Of a DNA stretch of 16,029 bases, positions 15,918 to 16,029 are shown one piece after another. Position numbers and translations under genes: made by a program. This stretch comes from Mycoplasmataceae bacterium. GTDB lineage: Bacteria > Bacillota_I > Bacilli_A > Mycoplasmatales > Mycoplasmoidaceae. Within the stretch, counting starts at the first letter, position 1, and each line of letters opens with the position of its first letter. The stretch is taken from positions 1-16,029 of the forward strand of contig JAITJR010000092.1 of NCBI GenBank assembly GCA_031278855.1, in the 5' to 3' direction. Below the pieces are notes generated by a model, which had not been told where the DNA came from, searched no databases, and saw only the letters and a list, made by a program, of their open reading frames with translations.

Positions 15918-16029
15918 CAGTTGTTTTCTAGTAGGATAACTATGTCAATGACCGTATAATAATAAAGTGATACTTACCAAAACAAAAATTGTTAAATATC
16001 TAAGTAACATCACTTTGTTAAGCTTTTTG
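15915..16029 (-). CDS. C-terminal end of a probable membrane protein (cut by window)
   Basis: A minus-strand frame open from the window edge to TAG at 15915-15917. The visible 38 or so residues contain a strong hydrophobic segment (LLRYLTIFVLVSITLLLYG) and a short polar tail with one TGA read as Trp. It may be the last helix of a larger protein or, less likely, a 31-residue peptide starting at ATG 16010. There is no way to name it from this fragment. It runs in the same direction as the double-glycine peptide gene 320 nt further on. Confidence 0.4.

Overview
This window comes from a mollicute (Mycoplasma/Spiroplasma-type, wall-less relative of the Firmicutes). The decisive evidence is the code. 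Twelve of the eighteen CDS entries here are cut by in-frame TGA when read with the standard code, and become full-length, motif-complete proteins when TGA is read as tryptophan (code 4). The DNA is AT-rich (roughly one third G+C by eye), genes are tightly packed and starts often overlap stops. I cannot place it to species. The paired nagA and nagB genes, the PAP2 phosphatase, separate ktrA and ktrB, and a double-glycine-leader peptide would fit a host-associated, perhaps arthropod-associated lineage, but that is inference.

Layout, left to right. Positions 48-1729 (+): NAD synthetase nadE, then a seven-helix PAP2 phosphatase. Positions 1733-2924 (-): the classic rpsF-ssb-rpsR operon, with a long, hairpin-rich leader and a palindrome at its promoter. 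Positions 3233-5282 (-): a three-gene unit of a 42-residue Cys-rich protein, a family 2 glycosyltransferase and an alpha/beta hydrolase. Positions 5333-7185 (+): nagA and nagB, the two steps from N-acetylglucosamine-6-P to fructose-6-P. Positions 7202-9001 (-): lepA. Positions 9085-10538 (+): a four-helix membrane protein, inorganic pyrophosphatase ppa and a small Trp-rich unknown. Positions 10552-11882 (-): ktrA then rpe. Positions 11955-15284 (+): ktrB, gmk, rlmN, closed by a strong hairpin. Positions 15335-15595 (-): a small peptide with a double-glycine-type leader and by far the strongest Shine-Dalgarno sequence here. Positions 15596-16029: a gene-poor stretch with repeats and the C-terminal end of a probable minus-strand membrane protein cut by the window edge.

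Most of this is housekeeping: NAD and nucleotide supply, translation, amino-sugar catabolism feeding glycolysis, the pentose-phosphate branch and potassium uptake. The parts worth a second look are the double-glycine peptide at the right end, the Cys-rich/glycosyltransferase/hydrolase operon, the face-to-face overlapping promoters at 5283-5332, and a repeated arrangement in which a TATAAT box lies only 5-14 nt before a start codon without a Shine-Dalgarno site, suggesting leaderless or nearly leaderless messages. No tRNA, rRNA, CRISPR array, insertion sequence or prophage gene was seen.
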